A stretch of DNA of 49,687 nt from Bacteroidales bacterium (GCA_016929955.1 JAFGHU010000116.1:1-49687); one strand, 5' to 3'; positions 1-7,403 are shown, counted from the stretch's first letter. A program made the numbers and translations. Notes: generated by a model not told the origin, from the sequence alone.

Positions 1-65
1 CACTTTTCAATCAACAACTAAATTTTATTGACGAGTTAACTTGGAGCCAGAGCATGTGGGAGGCC

Positions 66-96
66 AACCTAACAGGTTTTGAAAACCTGTTAGGTT
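66..96. repeat. Hairpin repeat copy A1
   Basis: Perfect inverted repeat: arm AACCTAACAGGTTTT, a single G, then the complementary arm. It is followed by T-TCTGCTTGAG, which is shared with the other copies. Confidence 0.95.
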
Positions 97-233
97 TCTG
101 CTTGAGTGCATTTTTTAAGCTGGGCTTAAATTCCGATTTTAGTTTTATTTCAATCTGTAGTTTAATGAACACTTTTCAGTCAGCAACTAAATTTTATTGC
201 CGAGCTAATCTGGAGATAGGATCAAACGGGAGC

Positions 234-264
234 AACCTAACAGGTTTCGAAAACCTGTTAGGTT
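234..264. repeat. Hairpin repeat copy A2
   Basis: Same 31-bp inverted repeat, with 14-bp arms around a CGA centre. It is flanked by the degenerate second unit of array A. Confidence 0.95.
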
Positions 265-413
265 TCCGCTTGAGTGCGTTTTAAAAAGTGTGATATTAAC
301 TCCGCGCAGTTTAAAACCCTATCAGCTTTTCGGAATAATGCTTTGACTTAATTTGCCTGTCCGCTTAACGGCGAAAGATTAGGCATTGCTTGAGATTAGG
401 TCAAAGTGGAGCC

Positions 414-444
414 AACCTAACAGGTTCTGAAAACCTGTTAGGTT
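414..444. repeat. Hairpin repeat copy A3
   Basis: Same inverted repeat with an altered centre (GGTTCTGAAAACC). The outer arms remain intact although the surrounding unit is mostly diverged. Confidence 0.93.
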
Positions 445-482
445 TCTGCTTGAGTGCATTTTTTAAACTGAGCGGAGACATT

Positions 483-776
483 TTACTTGTATTTATAAGC
501 CAAATAAGATATCACCATGCCCAATAGGTTTGCTGTAACTTGAATGATTAACCATAAAAAATTTTTCTTTGTTTTTAGTATGGGATTTTTAAAATTTAGA
601 ATGAACATTTCAATAATCATTAAGAAATTTGCACTGTATAAAATAAGAGGAATGAAGAAATAGCGCATGTCTTCAACAAAATATAAAATAGAAGAAAAAG
701 TTACATAGAGCAGGATTGAAACTGTCGAAACAACTTCTTTGATTTTATCATATAGTTCTGATATGCTTTTTTTCAT
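483..776 (-). CDS. Small hypothetical membrane protein (97 aa)
   Basis: Not recognised. The 97-residue product has three hydrophobic stretches (about residues 15-33, 37-58 and 73-94), with short basic loops and the ends outside the membrane, so it is probably an inner-membrane protein with three helices. It is the last of the minus-strand genes in the repeat-flanked island and lies directly against array A. It is rich in Ile, Phe, Tyr and Lys, with AT-rich codons like the rest of the island and unlike the genes after 4837. Small membrane proteins in such islands can be immunity proteins or antitoxins, but nothing in the sequence proves that. Confidence 0.6.
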   Translation of the reverse strand: MKKSISELYDKIKEVVSTVSILLYVTFSSILYFVEDMRYFFIPLILYSANFLMIIEMFILNFKNPILKTKKNFLWLIIQVTANLLGMVISYLAYKYK

Positions 777-860
777 AAATTAATTCAGATAATGTAAGCT
801 TACAAAGCGTTTAAAAATAATTTAGGGATAAACATCTAGTTTATCCCTAATCTTTGGTTT

Positions 861-1049
861 TTATGAGCCTTTTCTAAACCATGTATTTTTTATAAATAAG
901 CTAATTGATAGAATAAGAGCACTCACAATCAAAATAATTTTAATAAGCTCATAGGTATCTATTTCACCAATTCCATTTTCAACAAAATTTAGTATAAGCA
1001 CTACTAACAGAAGAATTGAAATCAAAAAGTTAGGTAAATTTATTTTCAT
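861..1049 (-). CDS. Very small two-helix membrane protein (62 aa)
   Basis: Not recognised. The 62 residues contain two hydrophobic helices (about 7-24 and 36-53) with an acidic loop between them (ENGIGEIDTYE) and a basic C-terminus (KNTWFRKGS). It starts with ATG at 1049 after an AT-rich leader, with 84 bases to the next gene downstream and about 16 to a short frame upstream. Codon use matches the island. It could be a genuine small protein made together with the 97-aa membrane protein. No homologue comes to mind. Confidence 0.5.
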   Translation of the reverse strand: MKINLPNFLISILLLVVLILNFVENGIGEIDTYELIKIILIVSALILSISLFIKNTWFRKGS

Positions 1050-1065
1050 GTTTTTTAATTTTTAG

Positions 1066-1206
1066 TTAATTACCACCATTCCATACAATCACCAAATTCA
1101 TATTATTTGATATAGGGCTATAATTTGCATCGAACTTAGTTTGTAAAAAATCTTCCGGATCTAATTTTTTAGACCAATTAGAACTATACACATGGAGATG
1201 AATCAT
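1066..1206 (-). pseudogene. Short 46-codon frame, possible remnant of a larger gene
   Basis: On the minus strand an ATG at 1204-1206 opens a 46-codon frame ending in TAA at 1066-1068. The product has a soluble, mixed composition (starts MIHLHVYSSNWSKKLDPEDF, ends LVIVWNGGN) that looks like the tail of a globular domain rather than random sequence. A stop codon sits immediately before the ATG, so if it was once longer the upstream part is lost. It is followed after 16 bases by the 62-aa membrane protein. It may be a small gene, a decayed gene end, or chance. Confidence 0.3.
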
Positions 1207-1236
1207 TTACAGTTATTTACAAGCGGATTTATTTTA

Positions 1237-2304
1237 TTATTCAATCAATTGTTCAATTCCTGCGTAATACAAGTCAAATCCACCCATTCCCCCCGGTCTG
1301 TTAGATGAAAACACCATGAGATTATTTGAAAAGCCTTTAACTTTTACTGTTATGGGTCTGTATTCATCGAATTCGCTATTAATTTTATCGCCAAAATTGA
1401 TTGGTTCAGACCAGCTATCATTTTTGAAATAAGAATAGTACAAATCAAATCCACCAAATCCGCCATCCCGGTTAGAAGCAAAAACAAGTAAACTACTATT
1501 TACAAAAGGACATTTATCTTCAAAATCTGAATTAATTGCTAGTTTAATAGGATTCGTTTCAATATCTGCCAGAAGTGTTTGAATTAAAGATGAAGTTGGT
1601 GAAATATTTACCTCATACATATCGAAATCCCCCTCCATATCGGAACAATAAATAATTTTTTCAATTTCTTCAGTATTTACATGTCCAAAAGATTCATTGT
1701 TTTGAAATTCTTTCCCATAAAACGTGGGGTATAATTCATTGGCTGATGTATTTAAAAAGCCGATATCGTTTACTGATACTGCATTTGTTAACGCATAATT
1801 TGGTGAGCCAATAAATTCGCCATACACAAACTTTATGTCAAAATTACCTTTACTGTCATTCGCATACATCATAAGATCAATCATAGTATCATTTGACGAA
1901 ATTGAATTTTTATTATACCATAAAGAATTAGGGCCCAATTCATTGTATGGAGTATTTATAGAATCAAACATTGTGTCCAAAAAATTTACAGCAAAATTGG
2001 TTGAAAATGACTCGACATTTATTGTTCCTTTATTAATATTCCAATAGATACTCATATTGCTTCCTACAATATCAAAATCATTGCCTGTGCTATTTCTATT
2101 TGATGAGAAATGAAATAAAAATGCAGTATTGATTACTGAGGAAGTTGAATTATAGTCATCATAAATGGTATTAACACCTGCTAGATTGATAACTTCTTCT
2201 TGAAAGCGCCCACTAGTCTGCTTTTGGCAAGAAATAGCAAAAGTTAGAATAAGAATATTAAATAGGCCAAATATTAATCGCCTAGTCGGTTTGATTATTT
2301 TCAT
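1237..2304 (-). CDS. PD40/WD40-like beta-propeller lipoprotein
   Basis: Predicted envelope lipoprotein of 355 residues. The signal peptide ends in the lipobox AISC with Cys26 as the lipidation site. The C-terminal half has three PD40-type blade motifs of the SNR-GG-GGFDLY type: IIYCSDMEGDFDMY, VFASNRDGGFGGFDLYYS and VFSSNRPGGMGGFDLYYA. Such repeats are common in Bacteroidota periplasmic proteins, often fused to an OmpA peptidoglycan-binding domain; that domain is absent here. The N-terminal half (about 30-200) shows no motif I recognise and may hold more degenerate blades. It lies 88 bases downstream of the peptidase gene on the same strand, so the two could be co-transcribed. The partner is unknown; a protein- or glycan-binding role is inference only. 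Confidence 0.75.
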   Translation of the reverse strand: MKIIKPTRRLIFGLFNILILTFAISCQKQTSGRFQEEVINLAGVNTIYDDYNSTSSVINTAFLFHFSSNRNSTGNDFDIVGSNMSIYWNINKGTINVESFSTNFAVNFLDTMFDSINTPYNELGPNSLWYNKNSISSNDTMIDLMMYANDSKGNFDIKFVYGEFIGSPNYALTNAVSVNDIGFLNTSANELYPTFYGKEFQNNESFGHVNTEEIEKIIYCSDMEGDFDMYEVNISPTSSLIQTLLADIETNPIKLAINSDFEDKCPFVNSSLLVFASNRDGGFGGFDLYYSYFKNDSWSEPINFGDKINSEFDEYRPITVKVKGFSNNLMVFSSNRPGGMGGFDLYYAGIEQLIE

Positions 2305-2392
2305 TTAGATGTTCTTTAGGGCTATTTTTAAATCTTTTATTATTGATAATTATTTTATTGTTTCAAATATATTCAAAAGTTTTCAATATTTG

Positions 2393-3700
2393 CTAGGGAG
2401 TAATATCAACTACAATCTTCATATTTGCGTTATTATAGGTAACTCCACCTCCTGTATAACCTGAGCTTAAAACATACCATCCGTTATCATATCCACTCCA
2501 ACCCCAATTCATGTATATCCATCGATATGTAGAACACATATTATCTACGTACTCTTCTAATCCTTCGCATAACCAAATATGGGCATCCGATAAACATAGA
2601 TCACATTTTCTACCTGAAAAGATTACAGGTTTTCTTTGTTTTAAATTTTGAATCAATCTAGTATGATTAGGGTTTTCATAATAATCTATCTTATCCCCTG
2701 AGTTTGAATAACCCCAATCACCAAATGTTTGAATAATTTTATCTGTATAGAGTGCTGTTACAGATTTTCCAGAATAATAAAATGGTAAACTTACTGAGAA
2801 ACACCATAAATCGGCATGTTTACCTGATACAAATCGAAGTAGCGCGGCTAACTCCTCTTGCCCTGAATTTGGATAATTACAGTTTACATTGCTATAATAG
2901 ATAATTTGTGGCATTAAATGGTAGCCAATCACTCTTTGTTCGCCATAAAATATAAAATCATTTGGTTTCTTATAATAATGCATAAGCATTCCTATTGCCA
3001 CAGGACCACATCCTGCAGGATACTTATTACAATAATAGGATAAAGGATCACAATTATCATACGGCATATAATAATTATAGCCAGATGTTTGCCCCCATTT
3101 TAAATTAGTTAATCCTTCGTATGAATATGTTTCTGGATGATAGGTTGCCCAGTAAGTATTTGATGAAGGACAGAATGGTGTTGAAATAGGTTCTTTTTTT
3201 AAATTAGATGCGTTTTTTTTAATCCTTAAATGTTTTTCCCATTGATATTTGATTTTATCATCCTGTTTTATAGAATTTTTATCCATAAAATCAATTTGTT
3301 GGATAATGTCTTCTACCCAAAATTTCAATCCTGGATTTTGACTTGTATCAAGTTCAGCGTCTCCACTGTTATTATATGCTAGGATAGGATAAAGACGATT
3401 GTCACCAGAAATAATATTCCACCCACTATTGTTTTTATATTTGAATATGTTAATAGCATTTCGACCTTTTTTATCCTTAATTTTGAACGTGGTATCGATT
3501 TGAACTATGGTAATTGATTTATTACTATTATTTTTTAAGGTTATCTCATTTATATGTTCTAAAGCAATCTTTTGAATATTATCATTGGATATCGATATTT
3601 CGGGATCAAAAATAGAATTTTCATAATCAAATAATTCATTAGATGATTTACCACAACTAATTATAAAAAAAGGTAATATTAGAATCAATAATTTTTTCAT
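2393..3700 (-). CDS. C10 (streptopain/Spi family) cysteine peptidase lipoprotein
   Basis: Predicted secreted papain-fold cysteine protease of 435 residues. The signal peptide ends at ISC with Cys16 as the lipidation site, so it is probably membrane-anchored. Residues about 35-150 fit the N-terminal propeptide/Spi inhibitor region (WNIISGDNRLYPILAY). The mature domain starts near WGQTSGYN (202-209). The catalytic Cys is Cys231 in AGCGPVAIGML, the catalytic His is His374 in DAHIWLCEG, and the Trp-rich segment MNWGWSGYDNGWY (397-409) closes the active site as in streptopain and interpain. It contains several extra Cys residues. Family members degrade host or environmental proteins and are made as inactive zymogens. 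It has an AT-rich, Asn-rich composition like its island neighbours, which suggests acquisition by transfer. Confidence 0.88.
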   Translation of the reverse strand: MKKLLILILPFFIISCGKSSNELFDYENSIFDPEISISNDNIQKIALEHINEITLKNNSNKSITIVQIDTTFKIKDKKGRNAINIFKYKNNSGWNIISGDNRLYPILAYNNSGDAELDTSQNPGLKFWVEDIIQQIDFMDKNSIKQDDKIKYQWEKHLRIKKNASNLKKEPISTPFCPSSNTYWATYHPETYSYEGLTNLKWGQTSGYNYYMPYDNCDPLSYYCNKYPAGCGPVAIGMLMHYYKKPNDFIFYGEQRVIGYHLMPQIIYYSNVNCNYPNSGQEELAALLRFVSGKHADLWCFSVSLPFYYSGKSVTALYTDKIIQTFGDWGYSNSGDKIDYYENPNHTRLIQNLKQRKPVIFSGRKCDLCLSDAHIWLCEGLEEYVDNMCSTYRWIYMNWGWSGYDNGWYVLSSGYTGGGVTYNNANMKIVVDITP

Positions 3701-3767
3701 GCAAATACTAAATAAGTGAATAATACCTTCACAAAGAAAACAGTTCTCACGGTAAAAAAATTGCCGT

Positions 3768-3971
3768 CTACTGTTTTATTGTATATTTTTTTGTTTTATG
3801 GCAATAAAAAATAGCATTGCCCTGTTCTCTTAGTGTATTAATCATATTACGAGCAGTTTTTTCGCTTACCTGAAATTTCTGAGCAATTTGCATAGGAGAG
3901 CTTACGGCTCCTTGCTTTAATAATTCTATTAAGTAGGCCAATCGCTCTTGTCGTTTAATAAAATTCATCAT
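3768..3971 (-). CDS. Small helix-turn-helix protein (DeoR/HTH_11-like, 67 aa)
   Basis: A 67-residue protein that is almost only a winged helix-turn-helix. QERLAYLIELLKQGAVSS forms the first helix. MQIAQKFQVSEKTARNMINTLREQG (about 27-51) is a classic HTH with the recognition helix at SEKTARNMINTL, followed by a short wing (AIFYCHKTKKYTI). There is no effector domain, so it could be a small repressor or the DNA-binding remnant of a longer regulator. Two ATGs in tandem (3971 and 3968) are both possible starts. It is the first minus-strand gene of the island, 67 bases upstream of the peptidase, so control of the island genes is a reasonable but unproven role. Confidence 0.75.
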   Translation of the reverse strand: MMNFIKRQERLAYLIELLKQGAVSSPMQIAQKFQVSEKTARNMINTLREQGNAIFYCHKTKKYTIKQ

Positions 3972-4138
3972 GCGTTAATTTATGAATACTATGTTAAAGT
4001 GGTTTTTTATGCTCCAATAAAAGGAGGATTTACATTATTAATGGTCGATTTTGCCAAAACATTACCCAAAAAAATGGATTATTTTTCAACTTTTTTCAAA
4101 ATACTAATTATCAATTATTTACCGCGGCATTTTAATGC

Positions 4139-4173
4139 TATTCACGGTGTGGCTTGAAGCCACGCCGTGAATA
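4139..4173. repeat. Long hairpin of a second type
   Basis: Two 17-base arms around a single G: left arm TATTCACGGTGTGGCTT, right arm its complement except for one T-G pairing that is still allowed in RNA. It is much more GC-rich than its surroundings and has no U-run, so it is a poor intrinsic terminator. It may be a second REP-like element. Confidence 0.85.
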
Positions 4174-4315
4174 ATTTGCGGAAATTGCCAGCTATCCTTT
4201 GCTATGCTTTATCTCCAGTTAAGATTTATTATAATTCTTAAACTACTGAACACTTTTCAATCAACAACTAAATTTTATTGACGAGTTAACTTGGAGCCAG
4301 AGCATGTGGGAGGCC

Positions 4316-4346
4316 AACCTAACAGGTTTCGAAAACCTGTTAGGTT
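4316..4346. repeat. Hairpin repeat copy B1
   Basis: 31-bp inverted repeat with 14-bp arms (AACCTAACAGGTTT and its complement) around CGA. Confidence 0.95.
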
Positions 4347-4484
4347 TCTGCTTGAAAGCGTTTTTTAAGCTGAGCTTAAATTCCGATTTTAGTTTTATTT
4401 CAATCTGTAGTTTACTGACCGCTTTTCAGTCAGCAACTAACTTTTATTGACGAGCTAACTTGAAGCCAGAGCTTGTGGGAGGCC

Positions 4485-4515
4485 AACCTAACAGGTTTTA
4501 AAAACCTGTTAGGTT
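4485..4515. repeat. Hairpin repeat copy B2
   Basis: 31-bp inverted repeat with perfect 15-bp arms around a single A. Confidence 0.95.
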
Positions 4516-4650
4516 TCCGCTTGAGTGCGTTTTTTAAGCTAAGATTAAATTCCGAATAAGATTTATTTCAATCTGTAGTCTATTGAACATTTTTCAATCA
4601 ACAACTAAGTTTTATTGACGAGCTAATCTGGAGATAGGACAAGTAGAGCC

Positions 4651-4681
4651 AACCTAACAGGTTTTGAAAACCTGTTAGGTT
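4651..4681. repeat. Hairpin repeat copy B3
   Basis: 31-bp inverted repeat with perfect 15-bp arms around a single G, identical in the core to copy A1. Confidence 0.95.
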
Positions 4682-4836
4682 TCCGCTTGAGTACTTTTTA
4701 AGCTGAGCATGGCAGACTAAATTTTGTTGACGGTCCAATCTGGAGATTAGTCTGAATGGTTATGTTGTATATAATTGTCGGAAATTACTTACTATCCTAT
4801 TTTCCTTTGTAAATTAGCTGTTTAAAATTAACGGTT

Positions 4837-5328
4837 GTGGCAAAAAAATTAAGTGTTTCGAAATCAGCAAGTCATCCATACAGCCTTATTGGCTTGTCTT
4901 GTTTGGCCAACGATTATCGTCTGCTTTATTTTGCAAGTAAATCGCTAGGTATTGCTTTTAGAAAACTTGAAGATCTTCCGCTTTACGATAAAAACGGAAA
5001 AATTGGCGATTTCTCATTTTATCATTATAGCAATGTAGACAAACAGCTTAACTTTTATTTGATTTCGAATAAAAGCAAAGGACAAATAGCGCTTTCTGAT
5101 TTTCGAAATTTCGATTATTTCTTATTGATCGATGAGCATATTAAAGCTGCCTATCAACGCGAATTATTAAAAAATCTTAGGCTAATTCCAATACTCCAGG
5201 CGGCCATGAATATTCCTGCCGATCGTGTAAAAGATTTGGATATCTTATTAGAAGATATTGAATTACACCTAATTAACCTACGCAAAATAGAAAAAATGAA
5301 ATACGGTTTATGGATAGAAAACGCCTAA
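4837..5328 (+). CDS. IPExxxVDY family protein
   Basis: A 163-residue cytosolic protein of a small family found in Bacteroidota, named for the motif IPExxxVDY. Here the motif is relaxed to LSDFRNFDY followed by FLLI (about residues 86-98). The N-terminal part (NDYRLLYFASKSLGIAFRKLEDL) also fits the family pattern. Its biochemical role is not established. The start is a GTG at 4837, since no ATG in frame precedes it and this start gives the family length. The stop lies 3 bases before the next gene, so the two form one transcript. Confidence 0.65.
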   Translation: MAKKLSVSKSASHPYSLIGLSCLANDYRLLYFASKSLGIAFRKLEDLPLYDKNGKIGDFSFYHYSNVDKQLNFYLISNKSKGQIALSDFRNFDYFLLIDEHIKAAYQRELLKNLRLIPILQAAMNIPADRVKDLDILLEDIELHLINLRKIEKMKYGLWIENA

Positions 5329-5331
5329 AAT

Positions 5332-5727
5332 ATGCGATTTAGTAAAAACAAATCTTTTTCAGAGACTGATCTTTGGCAAAAAATAAACAAGGTTTCTCGC
5401 CGCGTAGGGATGAAAGTTATTTATCCGGTTGTGCTTTTGTATTATTTGTTTAAAAGTAATGATGTACCCCTAAAAGCTAAATCCTTAATCGTGGGCGCAA
5501 TTACTTATTTTATACTTCCTTTTGATGGGCTTCCGGATTTTCTTCCTTTTTTAGGTTATACCGACGATTTAAGTCTGCTCTTAGCCACCGTTTCGCATTT
5601 GTATAAATACATTAGTGAAGAAATACTCAAACAAACCCGAACCAAAATTGGCGAGTGGTTTGCTAATAAAGAAGAAACAACTAAAATGGAAAAACAAATT
5701 CAAAAGCAAATTGAGGCTCACAAATAA
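5332..5727 (+). CDS. YkvA family DUF1232 membrane protein
   Basis: A 131-residue protein with the DUF1232 signature: two short hydrophobic segments around VGAITYFILPFDGLPDFLPFLG followed by TDDLSLL (about 61-85). The C-terminus is a charged, probably helical tail (TRTKIGEW to the end). Family members are small membrane-associated proteins of unknown function. It follows the IPExxxVDY gene by 3 bases and ends 1 base before the oppositely oriented gldB, leaving no room for a dedicated terminator. Confidence 0.85.
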   Translation: MRFSKNKSFSETDLWQKINKVSRRVGMKVIYPVVLLYYLFKSNDVPLKAKSLIVGAITYFILPFDGLPDFLPFLGYTDDLSLLLATVSHLYKYISEEILKQTRTKIGEWFANKEETTKMEKQIQKQIEAHK

Positions 5728-5728
5728 A

Positions 5729-6724
5729 TTATCGGCGTGGCTTGTATTTCGATTGATTCAATATTTCCTGCGCTTGGGTATTCGCTAAAATTTCCGTCAA
5801 GGTAACTTCATTATTCTTTGCATAACGCAATAAAATCTGATAGCCCAACCATACTCCTGTTCTTGATGGCGAATTGTTACCTAACACCGATGTAAATGGA
5901 GCGTCGTTGATAAACTTATTAATGCTTTCAAAATCCGATTTAAAAAGCAGTTCATTTTCGATATAATATTTCCAGAGCTCGCTTTCATTTTTAGCGAACC
6001 AGCGCAATTGTTCCTCCGTATAATTTAGTAAGATTTGATCTTTAATTTTTGGAAACATGCTTTTTACAAAATAAAGTTTTTTTGCCTCATAAAGCATAAA
6101 ATCCAATACGGTACCGTCGGCGTTGGGTGCTGTAATTTTGTCAATACTTAAAGCAAGTGCCACATCTTTAATCACATAATCGGGCGACATGGCTCTAATT
6201 TTATAACGCGGAATTCCCATCTTGGCATAGGTTTCAAAATCGGAGCCCAAATAATTATCCAAACCTAAAACTAAAATATGGTCTTGATAAATAAGCGGAC
6301 CCTGAACACCCGATATATAAGCATAAACTTCAGGAATCTTGCTGCTTGGATAATAAAACAGCAGGTGCCTGAATACATCAACTAAATCATCTTCCAAAGG
6401 CAGTAAGCTGGGGAACTTGATTTTATAGCTTGCAAATAATTCATCTAAAAAAGGATCATTCACATAGTTACTCAATTGATTGATTTGTTCATCGCTTAAG
6501 GAATCTGTACCTAAAAAGAGGGCATATTTATTTTGGATGGTTTGCAATCCTTTAGCAAGGCTATCGCGATTTATCGAAAACAAAGCGCTGCCATAATCGC
6601 TAATATGCACTTTAGGTTTAGGAATATCCGAAACATCAACATCAAAAGAATTTCTATTGCAAGCCGATAATAAAACCAAACTGAAAAGCAATAAAACCAG
6701 TGTTCGCAAAACAGAAAATCGCAT
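5729..6724 (-). CDS. gldB: Gliding motility lipoprotein GldB
   Basis: Predicted lipoprotein with signal peptide and lipobox LSAC (Cys22 from the ATG at 6724). It matches the GldB pattern: a short spacer with DVDVSDI, then RDSLAKGLQTIQNKYALFLG, and the conserved centre LGLDNYLG with GIPRYKIRAMSPDYVIKDVA, which resembles a DUF2268-type predicted peptidase fold. In Flavobacterium johnsoniae GldB is needed for gliding, though homologues also occur in non-gliding Bacteroidota. I prefer the ATG at 6724: the longer frame begins with a TTG at 6742 that lies inside a TATTTTTG promoter box. The usual partner gldC is not seen nearby. Confidence 0.82.
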   Translation of the reverse strand: MRFSVLRTLVLLLFSLVLLSACNRNSFDVDVSDIPKPKVHISDYGSALFSINRDSLAKGLQTIQNKYALFLGTDSLSDEQINQLSNYVNDPFLDELFASYKIKFPSLLPLEDDLVDVFRHLLFYYPSSKIPEVYAYISGVQGPLIYQDHILVLGLDNYLGSDFETYAKMGIPRYKIRAMSPDYVIKDVALALSIDKITAPNADGTVLDFMLYEAKKLYFVKSMFPKIKDQILLNYTEEQLRWFAKNESELWKYYIENELLFKSDFESINKFINDAPFTSVLGNNSPSRTGVWLGYQILLRYAKNNEVTLTEILANTQAQEILNQSKYKPRR

Positions 6725-6739
6725 AGCTATATTTTTTGG

Positions 6740-6747
6740 CAAAAATA
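6740..6747 (-). promoter_or_regulatory. Bacteroidota -7 box for gldB
   Basis: Minus-strand TATTTTTG fits TAnnTTTG, 15 bases before the ATG at 6724. It lies in the U-run of the upstream terminator. No clear -33 TTTG. Confidence 0.45.
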
Positions 6748-6774
6748 AAAAAAGTCCTACAAATGCAGGACTTT
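6745..6774 (-). terminator. Intrinsic terminator after the barrel gene
   Basis: On the minus strand, arms AAAGTCCT and AGGACTTT (6767-6774 and 6751-6758) enclose an 8-base loop. They are followed by a T-rich run, 22 bases after the stop of the outer-membrane barrel gene. Confidence 0.75.
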
Positions 6775-6796
6775 CTAAACTTTAGGGTTATTTAAT

Positions 6797-7369
6797 TTAC
6801 ATAAATTTCAATCCAAGACTGAATACCCAAACATTGTTTTTAAAGTTATTACTTTCAGCGTCGCTAATGAAATCGTTCAAACCTTTTTCGTAACGAATAT
6901 CAAAGGTTAAAAACAAAACATCTACACCGGCTCCGGCTTGCATAAACCAGTTGGTTTTATTTACTTCGTAGCCATCAGACAATTCTTTTTCATTCAATAC
7001 AAGCGAAGCTTCCGGACCAGCAAATATCCTAACATTAAACACTTTAGCATCTAACAATTTTACCCCAACTAAAATTGGAATATCCAATGTACCGGTTTCA
7101 AATCTTTTTTCTGCATTAAGACCATCAAAGAAATTGCTTTTACGGTTATTGTAAACCACTTCGGGTTGAAAATAAAATTTTCCTGATTTAAGTCTCATAA
7201 AAACACCCGCTTGATATCCCAATACATTATCAGGATCGCTGTTTGCAGTAAAATCAGATGTGTTTAATGTGGCTGTAGTGGCTCCTGCTTTAATACCGAA
7301 GCTTGGCAATTGAGCATAAACGCTTCCGCCCAACAAAAACGCCAACAACAAAATAGTTAATTTTTTCAT
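6797..7369 (-). CDS. Outer-membrane beta-barrel protein (PorT/OmpX-like)
   Basis: A 190-residue protein with a clean signal peptide cleaved after VYAQ (residue 20). The mature part shows alternating hydrophobic strands typical of an eight-stranded barrel: FGIKAGATTATL at the start, FYFQPEVVYNNR, TLDIPILVGVKL, VNVRIFAGPEASL, WFMQAGAGVDVLFLTFDIRYEKGL, and a last strand VFSLGLKFM ending in an aromatic/Met residue. Bacteroidota carry many such proteins; this one is not specific enough to be called PorT. It has its own promoter and terminator, so it is probably monocistronic. Confidence 0.8.
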   Translation of the reverse strand: MKKLTILLLAFLLGGSVYAQLPSFGIKAGATTATLNTSDFTANSDPDNVLGYQAGVFMRLKSGKFYFQPEVVYNNRKSNFFDGLNAEKRFETGTLDIPILVGVKLLDAKVFNVRIFAGPEASLVLNEKELSDGYEVNKTNWFMQAGAGVDVLFLTFDIRYEKGLNDFISDAESNNFKNNVWVFSLGLKFM

Positions 7370-7403
7370 TTTATAAAATTTTAATTAGTAATACTTTTTC
7401 TCT

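Larger units (their letters stand above)
1..480. repeat. Tandem ~168-bp repeat array A (left flank of island)
   Basis: Array of a long repeat whose units each contain a 31-bp inverted repeat. The first unit runs from the window edge to about 166, the second from 167 to about 300, and the third is a degenerate partial unit (about 370-480). The hairpin centres are 168 and 180 bases apart. Positions 1-170 match 4251-4420 with about 7 differences, and the first 79 bases are identical. The array may continue leftwards beyond the window. No convincing gene lies in it; the 76-codon frame at 54-284 is made of the repeat itself. The nature is unknown: it may be a REP/MITE-like element spread by a transposase encoded elsewhere. 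Confidence 0.9.
4248..4702. repeat. Tandem ~168-bp repeat array B (right flank of island)
   Basis: Three direct units starting at 4248, 4417 and 4585 (periods 169 and 168). Each begins GAACxxTTTTCAxTCA, contains the 31-bp hairpin about 68 bases in, and continues with TTCxGCTTGA and TTTTTAAGCT. The third unit is cut off near 4702. The first unit is nearly identical to the one at the start of the window, making a long direct repeat around the island. The array ends about 135 bases before the start of the IPExxxVDY gene. Confidence 0.92.
3972..4836. other. 865-bp gene-free stretch with hairpins and repeat array B
   Basis: No convincing gene. From left to right it contains about 165 bases of AT-rich sequence upstream of the HTH gene, a long GC-rich hairpin (4139-4173), a short unique stretch (4174-4247), array B (4248-4702), and the leader of the next operon. 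A 69-codon plus-strand frame at 3948-4157 has no protein-like features and overlaps the hairpin. The segment 4171-4200 resembles 4771-4800 (23 of 30 bases), so array B is bracketed by an imperfect direct repeat 600 bases apart. Confidence 0.8.

Noticed and set aside
66-96. Array hairpins as ordinary transcription terminators
   Set aside because: They occur three times in tandem in each flank inside longer repeat units, and no U-run follows the stem.
54-284. 76-codon plus-strand frame over array A
   Set aside because: It is a translation of the repeat itself (the same peptide block appears twice) and crosses two hairpins; no protein-like features.
66-444. Regularly spaced palindromes as a CRISPR array
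   Set aside because: The period is about 168 bases, the sequence between palindromes is itself repeated rather than unique, and there are no cas genes.
3948-4157. 69-codon plus-strand frame next to the HTH gene
   Set aside because: It overlaps the start of the HTH gene and runs into the hairpin at 4139; its composition is not protein-like.
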